Positions 16,523 through 25,412 of a stretch of DNA of 64,000 bases are shown in pieces. Each line of letters begins with the position of its first letter. The stretch's first letter is position 1. The position numbers and the translations under genes were made by a program. Under the pieces are notes generated by a model, which saw nothing but the letters and a program-made list of their open reading frames with translations, ran no database searches and was not told where the DNA came from. The stretch covers positions 1 through 64,000 of the forward strand of contig CACAMI010000008.1 of assembly GCA_902533625.1 (NCBI GenBank), read 5' to 3'. Source of the DNA: an uncultured Alphaproteobacteria bacterium. GTDB lineage: Bacteria; Pseudomonadota; Alphaproteobacteria; Rhodobacterales; Rhodobacteraceae.

Positions 16523-17260
16523 TTGGATCACAAAATTAAGTACAATTATAAAAATCTTGAAAATGAAATTGCGCTCATATTAGAAGCTAAAGTATCTGAA
16601 GATTGGAGATGTAATATTTGGCACGTACGTGGAAGTGAAAGGGATCTAATTATTGACACAGGTCTTGGCCTATGGCCAATTACTAAAGATATTTTCCAAA
16701 TTTCTGAAAGACCTGTAATTGCCTTATGTACGCACAGTCACCATGATCATGCTGGAGGCTTGAGCCAGTTTGAAACAAAAGCAGGACATCCAGCAGAGAA
16801 AAATATCTTTGCCAACCCCACAAGGCAATCAACAGTTGCAAACCTAATAAAGCCAGAACACCTTATAGAAAAGCCTTATGAAGCTTTTGACATCGAGAAA
16901 TGGTGCATGAATCCGGCACCAATAACAAATTTAGTCCAAGAAGGAGATGTAATTGATCTAGGCAATAGATATTTAAAAGTACTCCACTTCCCCGGACATT
17001 CTCCTGGATCTATCGGTCTTTGGGAAGAAAAAACTGGAATAATGTTTACCGGAGATACTCTTTATGATGGAGTTCTCTATGACCATTTATATCATTCTGT
17101 ACCAGAAATATTCAAAGAAAGCCTTTTTCGGCTTAGAGAATTTCCAATTGATAGAATTCATGCTGGACATGGTTCAAGTTTTGGAAAAGAAAAAATGAAT
17201 ATAATAATAGATGAGTATATGAGTGGAAAACGAAGTATGTTGTGCCCTAGCCAGGGATAA
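16523..17260 (+). CDS. MBL-fold metallo-hydrolase
   Basis: Soluble metallo-beta-lactamase-fold hydrolase of 245 aa. The metal motif THSHHDHAGG lies near residues 71-80, with later ligands in LHFPGHSPGS, FTGDTLYDG and HAGHGSSFG. The group resembles glyoxalase-II-like hydrolases of unknown substrate. The start is uncertain: the TTG at 16523 has no evident ribosome site, and no better codon exists upstream in frame. It stands alone, and the gap downstream holds two hairpins. Confidence 0.87.
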   Translation: MDHKIKYNYKNLENEIALILEAKVSEDWRCNIWHVRGSERDLIIDTGLGLWPITKDIFQISERPVIALCTHSHHDHAGGLSQFETKAGHPAEKNIFANPTRQSTVANLIKPEHLIEKPYEAFDIEKWCMNPAPITNLVQEGDVIDLGNRYLKVLHFPGHSPGSIGLWEEKTGIMFTGDTLYDGVLYDHLYHSVPEIFKESLFRLREFPIDRIHAGHGSSFGKEKMNIIIDEYMSGKRSMLCPSQG

Positions 17261-17314
17261 AACTGACCCGAACACAAGAAAAAGAATTAATTATATAAAA
17301 ATTAACGTTAAGTA

Positions 17315-17409
17315 TTGACATTTATTACTGTTTTAGTAAGGTTTTACCTGAGTATTATACTCAGATATCTAAACCTACTTTCCGACTGCTGCTAAAAGTG
17401 GCAGTCGGA
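17315..17409 (+). promoter_or_regulatory. promoter-like box plus two strong hairpins (structured leader or terminator)
   Basis: A TTGACA box lies at 17315-17320. It is followed by a nested inverted repeat: CTGAGTAT (17348-17355) and ATACTCAG (17357-17364) inside AGGTTT (17339-17344) and AAACCT (17371-17376). A second 9-bp stem follows, TCCGACTGC (17381-17389) and GCAGTCGGA (17401-17409). The 178 nt after the second stem lead to the DUF2652 gene at 17587. The structures could form a folded 5' leader for that gene or end the transcript of the upstream MBL gene; neither stem has a clear U tract. The rest of the 326-nt gap shows nothing else. Confidence 0.45.
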
Positions 17410-17586
17410 TATCAATATTAAAAAAATAATTCCTGGAATTATATGCATTTAATATAGGCAATTGTATTTTCTTATTTTTTGCTTAAAGTTTTTTTAGCTT
17501 TACTACTTATTAATAAAAACACTTTTTTATATTACAGGCAGGCAAGAAGCCTTCTTTTAAAAATTTTGCAATATGAGGAAAAAGAA

Positions 17587-18315
17587 ATGTCTAATAAAGG
17601 TTACTTCTTAATTGCTGATATTAGTGGTTACACAGAGTTTGTAAAACTTCATAACATGCAAAAAAAACCTCTCTTTGGAAAAATTATTGCGAAAAATTTT
17701 GAAAATCACGCCTCAGTAATAATTTCAGATCTTCTTGAATCCGTAATTGATGCCATTGAACCAGTAATGAAATTAAATAAGCTAGAAGGTGATGCAGCTT
17801 TTTTTTACACTCACGAAACAGAAGCTAAATATCAATCAGACGAAATAATTAAAGTGATGGAAAAAGCAAATCAGGCTTTCTACAAAAAGGCGTCTGAGCT
17901 AGTTTTTGTCCAAGCTTGCGGATGTGAGCCATGCTCTCAATCAAAGAATCTTAAGCTAAAGATAGTTGCCCATCGTGGAAATTTTATTATCCAGAATATT
18001 CGTAATTTTGAAGAGATATCAGGGGAAGCCATAATACTTACTCATCGGTTATTAAAGAATAATTTGACTAGTAATGAGTATTGGTTGGTTACCAAAGAAT
18101 TTTCTAATAACCTTAGCAAAGAACAAAAGAGAAGATTTTCTACCTCTTCTCACACCTTAGAAAATTTTGGAAATTTGAAATTGGATCACATCAAATTTAA
18201 CACTGGAGATCCGGTTAATGAGGAAATAACTCGAAGGTCAAGGGTGATTAATTGGCTTTCACAAGCTTCCTATTTCGCAAAATCTACAATGAGGCGCACG
18301 GCTAGACGCAGTTAA
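17587..18315 (+). CDS. DUF2652 protein (degenerate nucleotide-cyclase fold)
   Basis: A 242-residue protein of the DUF2652 type. It begins with FLIADISGYTEFV, which mirrors the first metal-binding block of class III cyclases, and later has KLEGDAAFFYT (second aspartate block) and GEAIILTHRLLKN, where active cyclases have a VNxAxR pattern. The transition-state Asn is therefore missing and catalysis is doubtful. The start is ATG 17587, with GAGGA 7 nt upstream; the longer frame from 17479 is rejected. A polar, basic tail ends the protein (SRVINWLSQASYF, TMRRTARRS). A regulatory or binding role is inferred. Confidence 0.75.
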   Translation: MSNKGYFLIADISGYTEFVKLHNMQKKPLFGKIIAKNFENHASVIISDLLESVIDAIEPVMKLNKLEGDAAFFYTHETEAKYQSDEIIKVMEKANQAFYKKASELVFVQACGCEPCSQSKNLKLKIVAHRGNFIIQNIRNFEEISGEAIILTHRLLKNNLTSNEYWLVTKEFSNNLSKEQKRRFSTSSHTLENFGNLKLDHIKFNTGDPVNEEITRRSRVINWLSQASYFAKSTMRRTARRS

Positions 18316-18502
18316 GGACTTAATTTTAGCTCAAGACGATGCCAATTCATTAAGCCAACCAAATAAACTTCAATGCAAAAAAAACGGCCTGTTTTGACGG
18401 AAATGAACCCCCTAATAACGACATATAAAGTACGCAAAACGAATAGACCGAATCAAATTTATAAACAATTCTAATTTCTCCTTTAAATTTTTTGGCTAAA
18501 GA

Positions 18503-19447
18503 ATGCAAAACGATAATCGCCTTGGAATCATATTAATAATTATAGGCATGTCTTTCTTTGCCGTACAGGACATTCTAATTAAGAGCATGGCTCCCGAGGC
18601 TTCCCTAATGCAAATTTTGTTTTTTCGGGGCTTGATTGGAACATTGCTTTTAACAATATTTTTTTATTTTACTGGCAGGAAAATTAATTTCTCTTCGAAG
18701 TTTCCTTTCATCGCAATTCTTAGAGGCTTTCTATTTTTTCTAGGTTTTACATCCTATTATATTTCGTTGACCCTAATTCCATTAGCAGAAGCAACTAGTC
18801 TTTTCTTCATATCACCTTTTTTTATGACAATTTTTTCTAAATTTATTTTAAAAAATGATGTAGGCCTATATAGAATTTCCGCGATATTTGTTGGATTTCT
18901 AGGAATATTACTAATTATTAAACCAAACTTTTCTGAATTTAACTGGGCAATGATACTGCCAATCTTCTGTGCCGCTACGTATTCCTTATCTATGATACTT
19001 GCAAAATTAACAAGCAATTCAGATAGTTCATTTCAACAAACTACTCATATTTATGTAAGCAACTTTATTTTTGCAGCCATATTCTCGCTCATAGCTATCA
19101 ATTTTTTTCCAAATGTTGAAGGAAATTCGGGCATTGCCTTTTTAGTTAGATCGTTTGATTTTAGTAATTATTTATTTTTAATATACATCGTTATAATATC
19201 TGTCTTTGGAACGATTGGAATTCTTTGTCTGATTATGGCTTATAGGATCGGATCGCCTGCCGCCAACTCACCTTGCGAATATATCTTTTTAATTTACGCC
19301 TTATTAATTGGATATTTTTTATTTAATGAAGTACCCGACATGCTTTCACTCTTCGGAATGCTACTTATCACTTTAAGCGGAATTTATATCTTTATCCGTG
19401 AAGGGGTAAAAAAATCAGAAATAGCTACCGAAACAAGATTAAGATAA
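18503..19447 (+). CDS. DMT superfamily (EamA) transporter
   Basis: Inner-membrane transporter of 314 aa with ten predicted spans in two EamA repeats. It starts with GIILIIIGMSFFAVQDILIKSM, and PLAEATSLFFISPFFMTIFS is the typical end of the first repeat; the second repeat contains a SPAANSPCEYIFLIYALLIGY-like ending. These proteins move small metabolites or drugs; the substrate is unknown. The 187-nt gap upstream contains nothing I can identify. It is a single-gene unit. Confidence 0.88.
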   Translation: MQNDNRLGIILIIIGMSFFAVQDILIKSMAPEASLMQILFFRGLIGTLLLTIFFYFTGRKINFSSKFPFIAILRGFLFFLGFTSYYISLTLIPLAEATSLFFISPFFMTIFSKFILKNDVGLYRISAIFVGFLGILLIIKPNFSEFNWAMILPIFCAATYSLSMILAKLTSNSDSSFQQTTHIYVSNFIFAAIFSLIAINFFPNVEGNSGIAFLVRSFDFSNYLFLIYIVIISVFGTIGILCLIMAYRIGSPAANSPCEYIFLIYALLIGYFLFNEVPDMLSLFGMLLITLSGIYIFIREGVKKSEIATETRLR

Positions 19448-19546
19448 ATTTAAAGCTTATACTTTAAATTTAGTCAGCTAACACTCACGCATATTAAGCA
19501 ACTCACACAGATTTTTTAAAACCAGAACCACCAAAACCTAAAATGA

Positions 19547-19837
19547 TTATTGCTTTTTAATACCATTAAATATTCTAGGACCTTCGATTAATTTGATTTT
19601 GGTATCCCCCATAATTTCAGTTAATTCATCTCTCATGATACTCATGATTTTATCAGCTTCTATTTTTGAGTTAAATCGCGAGACAACAAAACCAGAATTA
19701 GAAGACATCTTAAATATTTCTCCACTAATTTGACCTGCCTCTATGTTTCTCGGAAGCATCTTATGTTCTAAAAATGATATAAACATATCAAACTTGATAT
19801 CTGAAGTAGAGGAAAATTCTGCTACCCTTACATACAT
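19547..19837 (-). CDS. small ABM-like protein, subfamily B
   Basis: A 96-residue protein of unknown function. IFKMSSNSGFVVSRFNSKIEADK and the closing KIKLIEGPR align to the protein at 6736-6993 without gaps, defining a small paralogous subfamily. The alternation of strands and helices suggests one ferredoxin-like domain. The ribosome site AAGGTGG lies 7 nt before the ATG. It is a singleton, convergent with the DMT gene. Confidence 0.62.
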   Translation of the reverse strand: MYVRVAEFSSTSDIKFDMFISFLEHKMLPRNIEAGQISGEIFKMSSNSGFVVSRFNSKIEADKIMSIMRDELTEIMGDTKIKLIEGPRIFNGIKKQ

Positions 19838-20150
19838 CTGGAAACCACCTTAAATAATTTAAAACTTAACTTTAGACTCTGCCTTCTAAGTAGAGAGCAA
19901 GTCAACATTTATCACTTTTCAATTACTAAAGAGTAAATTCTGGAAAGCCAAATCCCAATTTTGCTAATACTTAATCGCCCTTAAATTGCCTATTAGGACG
20001 GCATGATCAGTATCAAACCATTTAACAAGTGCAAGGGAAAAAATTATAAAGATTAGAACAGATTGACCATGATCTGTGCGAGCCTATTTAGCGACCAACC
20101 TTAAATTATCTTTGCAAGAAAGATACCAACCTATACTGATCTTTCCTGGC
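19838..20150. other. non-coding gap
   Basis: A 313-nt AT-rich gap between the small ABM-like gene and the end of the Sel1-repeat gene. I see no open frame with a ribosome site, no repeat shared with the rest of the window and no clear terminator. Confidence 0.5.
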
Positions 20151-20666
20151 TTAACACTTTGGATGATTGAGATAACAATATTGATACGGTAAAGCAAACT
20201 GAGCATCCCTATAACCTTTATCCGCAGCTAGCTTCCACCAAACTTGTGCTAAGTCCGTATGTATTGGCACCCCATAACCATTCCAGTACATATTTCCTAT
20301 CATATATTGTGCATAGGTGTTTTTATTGATTGCAGCTTTTTGATACCAATTAAAAGCTGTTTCATAATCCTTTTCCGCCCCCCAGCCATTAAAATATAAC
20401 CCCGCTATATCAGCTTGCGCATAAGAAAATCCATCTTTTGCCATTGGCAACCAAATATTATAAGCGGATCGATAATCTTTGGCCGAGTATGCATCTAAGC
20501 CCTTCAAATACTTCAATAGAATTTTATGTAAACTATCCTGCCAATAAACTTCTACATTAGAACGCTTTAAATCTTGTTCACTGAATAGATTTTCATTAGC
20601 CTCAACAACTGAAGTAAATAAGACTAAAAAAAATCCAAATACTAACGTTCTGCAAAATTCTTTCAT
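20151..20666 (-). CDS. secreted Sel1-repeat protein
   Basis: A 171-residue exported protein. The first 23 residues form a signal peptide (a basic start, a hydrophobic core VFGFFLVLFTSVV, then EANEN). The mature part has consecutive Sel1-like repeats, with AQADIAGLYFNGWGAEKDYETAF and AQYMIGNMYWNGYGVPIHTDLAQ-type units. Sel1 repeats are helical pairs that mediate protein-protein contacts, often in envelope processes. A pair of cysteines near the end (YCYLNHPKC) could form a disulfide. The ATG directly abuts the stop of the SMR gene, so it ends a four-gene unit. Confidence 0.85.
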   Translation of the reverse strand: MKEFCRTLVFGFFLVLFTSVVEANENLFSEQDLKRSNVEVYWQDSLHKILLKYLKGLDAYSAKDYRSAYNIWLPMAKDGFSYAQADIAGLYFNGWGAEKDYETAFNWYQKAAINKNTYAQYMIGNMYWNGYGVPIHTDLAQVWWKLAADKGYRDAQFALPYQYCYLNHPKC

Positions 20667-20990
20667 TTATAAAGCTTTTGAATAACTATTCACTAGGATC
20701 ACACCCACTACTATTAAAGCCAAACCTAAGATTGCCTGCCATTGAAGAGATTGCCCGAAAAATAAAAAACTTGCCACAGTTATCAGAAGTACGCCTAGAC
20801 CAGCCCAACATGCATAAACAATAGCTATCGGCATCTCTTTCATTGGAAAGGTCAGAAGATAAAAGGAGGCGGAGTAGGCAATTAGTAAGCCCAAAACGGG
20901 CATAACCTTTGTAAAATTATTTGTTAGCGGTAACAGCATTGTACCAATCACCTCACACAAAATTGCCCCAGCCAAAAATAGATAGTTCAT
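20667..20990 (-). CDS. SMR family small multidrug-resistance transporter
   Basis: Four-span inner-membrane transporter of the EmrE/SMR family, working as a dimer that exchanges protons for cationic compounds. The essential glutamate of the first span is in LAGAILCEVIGT (about residue 13), and YACWAGLGVLLI corresponds to the EmrE YAIWSGLG loop. At 107 aa it has standard length. It starts 1 nt after the YaiI-like gene and abuts the Sel1 gene. Confidence 0.92.
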   Translation of the reverse strand: MNYLFLAGAILCEVIGTMLLPLTNNFTKVMPVLGLLIAYSASFYLLTFPMKEMPIAIVYACWAGLGVLLITVASFLFFGQSLQWQAILGLALIVVGVILVNSYSKAL

Positions 20991-20991
20991 A

Positions 20992-21453
20992 TTATTCCTT
21001 AAGAAGACGTAATTTTCTTTTTATTTCAGTTTCTAGCACATTCAAAAAATTTGACCTATCTCGGTTAGAAAATTCTTTCCCTCGCCCTTTGTAAAAGGGA
21101 TCTGCACTTCTCATTTCAGTCATTAAATTTCGATTTGCTAATACTGATCCGATATTTGAATGATCTAATTTTGTTCCATCTGGCTTAATAACTGTGGCTC
21201 CATTTTTTATACATTTGTCAGCAAGAGGAATATCACTGGTAATAACAAGATCATTTGGATCAGCTCTTTTGGCAATCCAATCGTCTGCGACATCAAGACC
21301 GTCAGCAACAATCTGAAGAGATATCAGAGAGTGAGGGTGCGGTCGAATTCCTCCATTCGAGACCACTAGAACCTGAGTAGCATTTCTTATTGCAACTTTA
21401 TAAACCTGTTCTTTTACTGGGCAGGCATCAGCATCTATATAAATCTTACTCAT
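20992..21453 (-). CDS. YaiI/YqxD family protein (DUF188)
   Basis: A 153-residue cytoplasmic protein of the UPF0178/DUF188 family, a PIN-like fold of unknown function. The acidic motifs are seen: YIDADACPVKEQVY at the start, DDWIAKRADPNDLVITSDIPLADKCI in the middle, and the FSNRDRSNFLNVLE ending that typifies the family. The conserved aspartates suggest metal binding. It sits between a cupin gene and the SMR gene in a compact minus-strand unit. Confidence 0.92.
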   Translation of the reverse strand: MSKIYIDADACPVKEQVYKVAIRNATQVLVVSNGGIRPHPHSLISLQIVADGLDVADDWIAKRADPNDLVITSDIPLADKCIKNGATVIKPDGTKLDHSNIGSVLANRNLMTEMRSADPFYKGRGKEFSNRDRSNFLNVLETEIKRKLRLLKE

Positions 21454-21493
21454 GTATTTTTGCCTTTACCTTTACTATTAATTGTCTAAAAAA

Positions 21494-21859
21494 CTATAGA
21501 GACACGGTTTGAAATTTAGCTGGATTTGTAATTTCAATTAGCTCTAAATCCTCAGAGTGCTCTATCTCTCGATGATGAATTCCAGGAGGTTGATAAACAC
21601 TGTCTCCTTTATTAAAAGTAAAAACACCCTCCCCCTTATATTCAAATTTTACCCAACCCTCTAAAATATAAACCATTTGGAATTTAAGTCGATGATAATG
21701 CCAATCCCCTTTTGGATGTTCTCCTGGGATAGCCTTAATTACGTTAGCCCCAAAATCACCTGATGTTGCCTCACCTATTCCAAGACTTCTATACTTAAAG
21801 AATCCTCGCAATCCAGAATCAAAATTGCTACCTTTAGCTCTAGATATTGTAAATTTCAT
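21494..21859 (-). CDS. cupin domain protein
   Basis: A single-domain cupin of 121 aa. Cupin motif 1 is in GDWHYHRLKFQMVYILEGWVKF, where the usual glutamate position is occupied by glutamine, and motif 2 is GDSVYQPPGIHHREI. The two histidines and the terminal histidine could bind a metal. Such small cupins can be isomerases, dioxygenases or ligand sensors; the role here is unknown. AGGGG lies upstream of the ATG. It heads the unit cupin, YaiI, SMR, Sel1. Confidence 0.85.
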   Translation of the reverse strand: MKFTISRAKGSNFDSGLRGFFKYRSLGIGEATSGDFGANVIKAIPGEHPKGDWHYHRLKFQMVYILEGWVKFEYKGEGVFTFNKGDSVYQPPGIHHREIEHSEDLELIEITNPAKFQTVSL

Positions 21860-22019
21860 TTGATACCCCTTTTATAGAAAACTTAAAATTTAATTAATAA
21901 AGAATAACTTTTACTGACACAAGAAAAGTGGCAACTAATAAAGGACCCTATTTTTATCTTAGAAGAAATTTTATATATCTTGCTATAATTAATCTACAAT
22001 TCAAAATTAAGAGATAATA

Positions 22020-22979
22020 ATGCCTAAAACACTAACTAACCCCCCAAAAAGAGGATTCCAGAGCTTCCATGACTTTCCAATAGTAAATGATTTGGATAAC
22101 TTTAAAGCTGATATAGCTATTATAGGAATCCCGTTTGGTGACCCTTACTCTATGGGAGAAGCTAGTAATGATCAATCTAATGCTCCTACGCATATAAGAA
22201 GATTTTGCGAGCGTGCTTTAAGAGGGCTAGATAGATTTGATTTTGATATCGGCGGTAAACTTTTAAATGATCAAGATATTAAAGTAGTAGATTGCGGCGA
22301 TGTAATCGGAGAGGCAAAAGATATATCTGGAAACCATCTTCGATCTGAGCAAGCTGTAAGAAAAATCTTAAATGCAGGTGCTTTACCCATTATTCTAGGT
22401 GGAGATCATGCAATTCCAATACCTGTATTTAGAGCTCTCGAAAATCACGGACCAATCACATTAATCCAGGTCGATGCACATATTGATTGGAGAGATACTT
22501 TCCATGGAGTTACCCAAGGTCTTTCAAGTGTAATAAGGAGGGCATCGGAAATGAATCACATTAATGAAATATATCAAATCGGACTTAGATCTGCTGGCAG
22601 TGCACGGCCAGAAGAGGTTGAAGCTGCGTTAAATTATGGAGCAAATCTTATTTCTGATATGGAACTTCAAGATGTTGGTATGCAGGAAATTTTGGATAGA
22701 ATTCCGGATAAGCAAAACTACTACCTTACTATAGATGCAGATGGTGTAGACCCAACAATCATGCCTGCTGTCGCCGGACCAGCACCAGGAGGAGTGAGTT
22801 ATTCTCAAATGAGAAAATTGATCCAAGGCCTTGTTAAGAAGGGTAAGGTTTTAGGAATGGATATAGTTGAGATAACCCCCTGTAAGGATATAAATGGAAT
22901 TACAGCCATTACAGCCGGCAGATTCATATGTAATTTGATAGGCAGTGCGGTAAGAGCTGGATATTTTAATAATAACTAA
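22020..22979 (+). CDS. agmatinase / ureohydrolase family protein
   Basis: Manganese-dependent ureohydrolase of the arginase/agmatinase family, which cleaves a guanidino group to urea. The metal-binding blocks are intact: GGDHAIPIP near residue 125, VDAHIDWRD near residue 149, and the DADGVDP triad near residue 239. At 319 aa it matches agmatinase-type enzymes. The exact substrate (agmatine, guanidinobutyrate or guanidinopropionate) cannot be told. It is a single-gene unit with its own upstream region. Confidence 0.9.
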   Translation: MPKTLTNPPKRGFQSFHDFPIVNDLDNFKADIAIIGIPFGDPYSMGEASNDQSNAPTHIRRFCERALRGLDRFDFDIGGKLLNDQDIKVVDCGDVIGEAKDISGNHLRSEQAVRKILNAGALPIILGGDHAIPIPVFRALENHGPITLIQVDAHIDWRDTFHGVTQGLSSVIRRASEMNHINEIYQIGLRSAGSARPEEVEAALNYGANLISDMELQDVGMQEILDRIPDKQNYYLTIDADGVDPTIMPAVAGPAPGGVSYSQMRKLIQGLVKKGKVLGMDIVEITPCKDINGITAITAGRFICNLIGSAVRAGYFNNN

Positions 22980-23022
22980 AATGCATCATAAGAAATCTTC
23001 ATGAAAAAGTTTTAAAATAGCT

Positions 23023-23316
23023 ATGAAAAGATATTTATTACTATTCGTTTTTATTGCTTTTCCAGCCTTAGCTGAGTCAGAAATAAATGGAACTGACAGC
23101 ACTCTGATACTAACCGGGAAAAAAGCAATCACCTCTTTTCTTAGAGATAATGAGGTAATTACGGGAGCGCCCAAATGGTCTTATCAAGTCAAAGGAACTC
23201 ATCACCCATGGGCCTTAATTATAAAATCTGAAAAAGGAATATATAATTGTTATCTTACTTTTAAAAAAACCTCACTAAAAGATATGACTTGTGATCTTTA
23301 TTTGTATATGGATTAG
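23023..23316 (+). CDS. small secreted protein
   Basis: A 97-residue protein with a clear signal peptide (MKRYLLLFVFIAFPALA, cleavage probably after ALA) and no recognised domain. The mature part is about 80 residues with two cysteines (NCYL and TCDLY) that could pair in the periplasm, and a KWSYQVKGTHHPWALIIKSEKG stretch that looks beta-rich. It begins 43 nt after the ureohydrolase and may share its transcript. Function unknown. Confidence 0.65.
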   Translation: MKRYLLLFVFIAFPALAESEINGTDSTLILTGKKAITSFLRDNEVITGAPKWSYQVKGTHHPWALIIKSEKGIYNCYLTFKKTSLKDMTCDLYLYMD

Positions 23317-23339
23317 CTATAGCAGTCATATATATAGAG

Positions 23340-23828
23340 TTAAGAGCGGCACCTCCTTTTATTATAAATTATATCAGCTGATTCCCATCCGCTTATAACT
23401 TTCCATTGCTTAGAACCTATTTCACCAATTGAATAACGCCACTGCCATTCTTTTTTTTCTGTTTCAGAATTAAGCACCTTAGATAAAATTTGAAAGTTCA
23501 TTTCCTTAGTCTTAAAATTCCATATGAAGCTCTTTCTTCTGCCATTCATCCAATTAGGTAGATACATACTGCAACTAACTACAAAATCATGGATTTTTAT
23601 TGTTCCATGAGTTTCCATGTCACTACAAATCTGTAACCAACCCTTCTTTCCTCTAATGTATGCTTTATCTAACCCACCTTCAGCATTCTTCTCATATTTT
23701 AACAAAACATCCCCATTATAATTCCCCTGGAAACTATGCTTGCAGGTCATCCTAATTTCATCAGCAAATATAGCGGACCCAAAAATTACTGGCAAAAAAA
23801 TAATTATAAATGCAATTAACTTTCTCAT
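23340..23828 (-). CDS. secreted protein of unknown function
   Basis: A 162-residue exported protein. Residues 1-22 are a signal peptide (LIAFIIIFLPVIFGSAIFA, cut before DEIRM). The mature chain is beta-rich with four cysteines (MTCKH, QICSD, VSCSM, RRCRS) that may form two disulfides. No domain is recognised. It is convergent with the small secreted gene at 23023, and the two stops are 23 nt apart. A 408-nt non-coding stretch lies upstream. Confidence 0.65.
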   Translation of the reverse strand: MRKLIAFIIIFLPVIFGSAIFADEIRMTCKHSFQGNYNGDVLLKYEKNAEGGLDKAYIRGKKGWLQICSDMETHGTIKIHDFVVSCSMYLPNWMNGRRKSFIWNFKTKEMNFQILSKVLNSETEKKEWQWRYSIGEIGSKQWKVISGWESADIIYNKRRCRS

Positions 23829-24236
23829 ATGGCAGACTTACCTTAAATCTCAATACTTTACTTTTTTGCTATCTATTCCAATCAAACATATTGAGGCATC
23901 TATTGTTCAGGCGTAGACTTAATCCATACCGTTATCTGCATTAGAAATTGACTCATTCAATTTTTCAATTCCAGATCTAATGAGCATTAATTCCACCTTA
24001 ATATCTTCCTATGACAAAAATATTAATAAAATACACTACTAACACAAATTTTTTCAGAAAAACAGTTTGGTCGAAATTATCCTAGCAATTAACATACGGT
24101 ATTAAAATTACTCTGAAAGATCAAAATAAGCACTACAAACTAAAATATGTGGATTACAGTAAGCAAAATTTCAAATCAAAGTTGCTAAAATTATATGTCA
24201 CTTAAGATTTTCGTTAAGTTAGCCAGAAGAATTAAC
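23829..24236. other. non-coding gap
   Basis: A 408-nt AT-rich stretch between the secreted-protein gene start and the MFS gene end. I see only a 22-codon minus-strand frame (ATG after AGGTGG, ending near 23927), too short to call. No repeat or convincing terminator is visible. Confidence 0.5.
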
Positions 24237-25412
24237 TTAGGTTTTATTTTTATAATTATAAACCGATAGCAAAAATGCTATTGCGCACAAAAGATTTACT
24301 AATATGAGGCAAACAAGAAAACTTTCATCACCACCCAAGCTTATTACAATAGCCCCTACAATACCTCCCGACGACATCTGCATAGCGCCTGCAACACCAG
24401 TTGCGGTTCCTGAATTGCTACCTGTAGCGGACACACCACCAATAATACAATTAGCAACAGTAAACCCATTTCCAAGACCAAATACTATAATAGGCAATGA
24501 TATATACAAAGGATTTAAAAAACTATTCAAATGCATGAAAAGTATTGAAAGATAAGACATCAAGGAAAGCAGACAACCAATGATAATTAATTTTTCAATT
24601 CCGAAAACTGCTGCATAATATTTATTTAATATATTACCAGCAAAGTAACCTAAGCCAGTAAAAGAAAGCCAAAAGCCAAATTCCAATGGAGAAACTCCTA
24701 GTCTTGCAAATTCATAAGGCATAAATCCAAATGATGAAAAGAAAATTCCCACTAGAATAGAACTAATAAATGTAAGAATTAAAAACTTAGAATTCTTTAA
24801 TACCACTAAATAAGAATTAGAAATTTTCTCAAAATTCAATCTTTTTATTTTATCTATCTTTGTTTCAGGAATTTGGATCAAAGCACAGATAAAGATGATA
24901 AAGCCAAATAGAACAAAAATGTACATTATTCCAACCCAGCCAATAGTTTCAGCAATAAAGCCACCCAAAATTAAAGAAATTAGCGGAAAAATAACCATAA
25001 TGGCAGTTACTAATGATAATTTTTCGGCGGCCTCAGTCTTTTCAAAACTATCTGTAATTATTACACGAGCCATTGACATACATGCGGCAGCGCCCAATCC
25101 TTGAATTACCCTTAAAAATAATAAAGAAAGAATATTAGGTGAAAAAATTGAAATTATACTTGAAGCAGCAAATAAAAATCCACCCATAAGCAGGATCGGC
25201 CTCCTGCCATATCTGTCGGAAAATGTACCAAAAATTAATTGTCCTAACCCAGCAGCAATCATATAGTATGTTAATACTAATTGGACAGTTTCAGCTGAAA
25301 CATTAAAATCATTTTTTATAATTAAAATTGACGGGGTAATAAGACCCATCCCAACCACAACGGAAGCATTTGCAAGGGCCAGGATATATATTATAAAATT
25401 ATTGTCTTTCAA
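24237..25412 (-). CDS. MFS drug-resistance transporter, Bcr/CflA type
   Basis: Proton-driven inner-membrane efflux transporter of the Bcr/CflA group of the major facilitator superfamily. It has twelve predicted spans in 391 aa. The loop between spans 2 and 3 has the MFS motif GTFSDRYGRRPILLMG, and the fourth span carries the VIQGLGAAACMSMARVIITD pattern typical of 12-span drug exporters. Its ATG overlaps the end of the RhlE gene by 4 nt, an unusual coupling of an RNA helicase with a transporter. Confidence 0.9.
   Translation of the reverse strand: MKDNNFIIYILALANASVVVGMGLITPSILIIKNDFNVSAETVQLVLTYYMIAAGLGQLIFGTFSDRYGRRPILLMGGFLFAASSIISIFSPNILSLLFLRVIQGLGAAACMSMARVIITDSFEKTEAAEKLSLVTAIMVIFPLISLILGGFIAETIGWVGIMYIFVLFGFIIFICALIQIPETKIDKIKRLNFEKISNSYLVVLKNSKFLILTFISSILVGIFFSSFGFMPYEFARLGVSPLEFGFWLSFTGLGYFAGNILNKYYAAVFGIEKLIIIGCLLSLMSYLSILFMHLNSFLNPLYISLPIIVFGLGNGFTVANCIIGGVSATGSNSGTATGVAGAMQMSSGGIVGAIVISLGGDESFLVCLILVNLLCAIAFLLSVYNYKNKT

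Noticed and set aside
17479-17586. 36-residue N-terminal extension of the DUF2652 gene
   Set aside because: ATG 17587 has GAGGA at 7 nt and the protein then begins directly with the family motif; the extension looks like intergenic translation.
23920-23990. 22-codon minus-strand frame with AGGTGG and ATG
   Set aside because: Too short, with no recognisable features; it could equally be chance.
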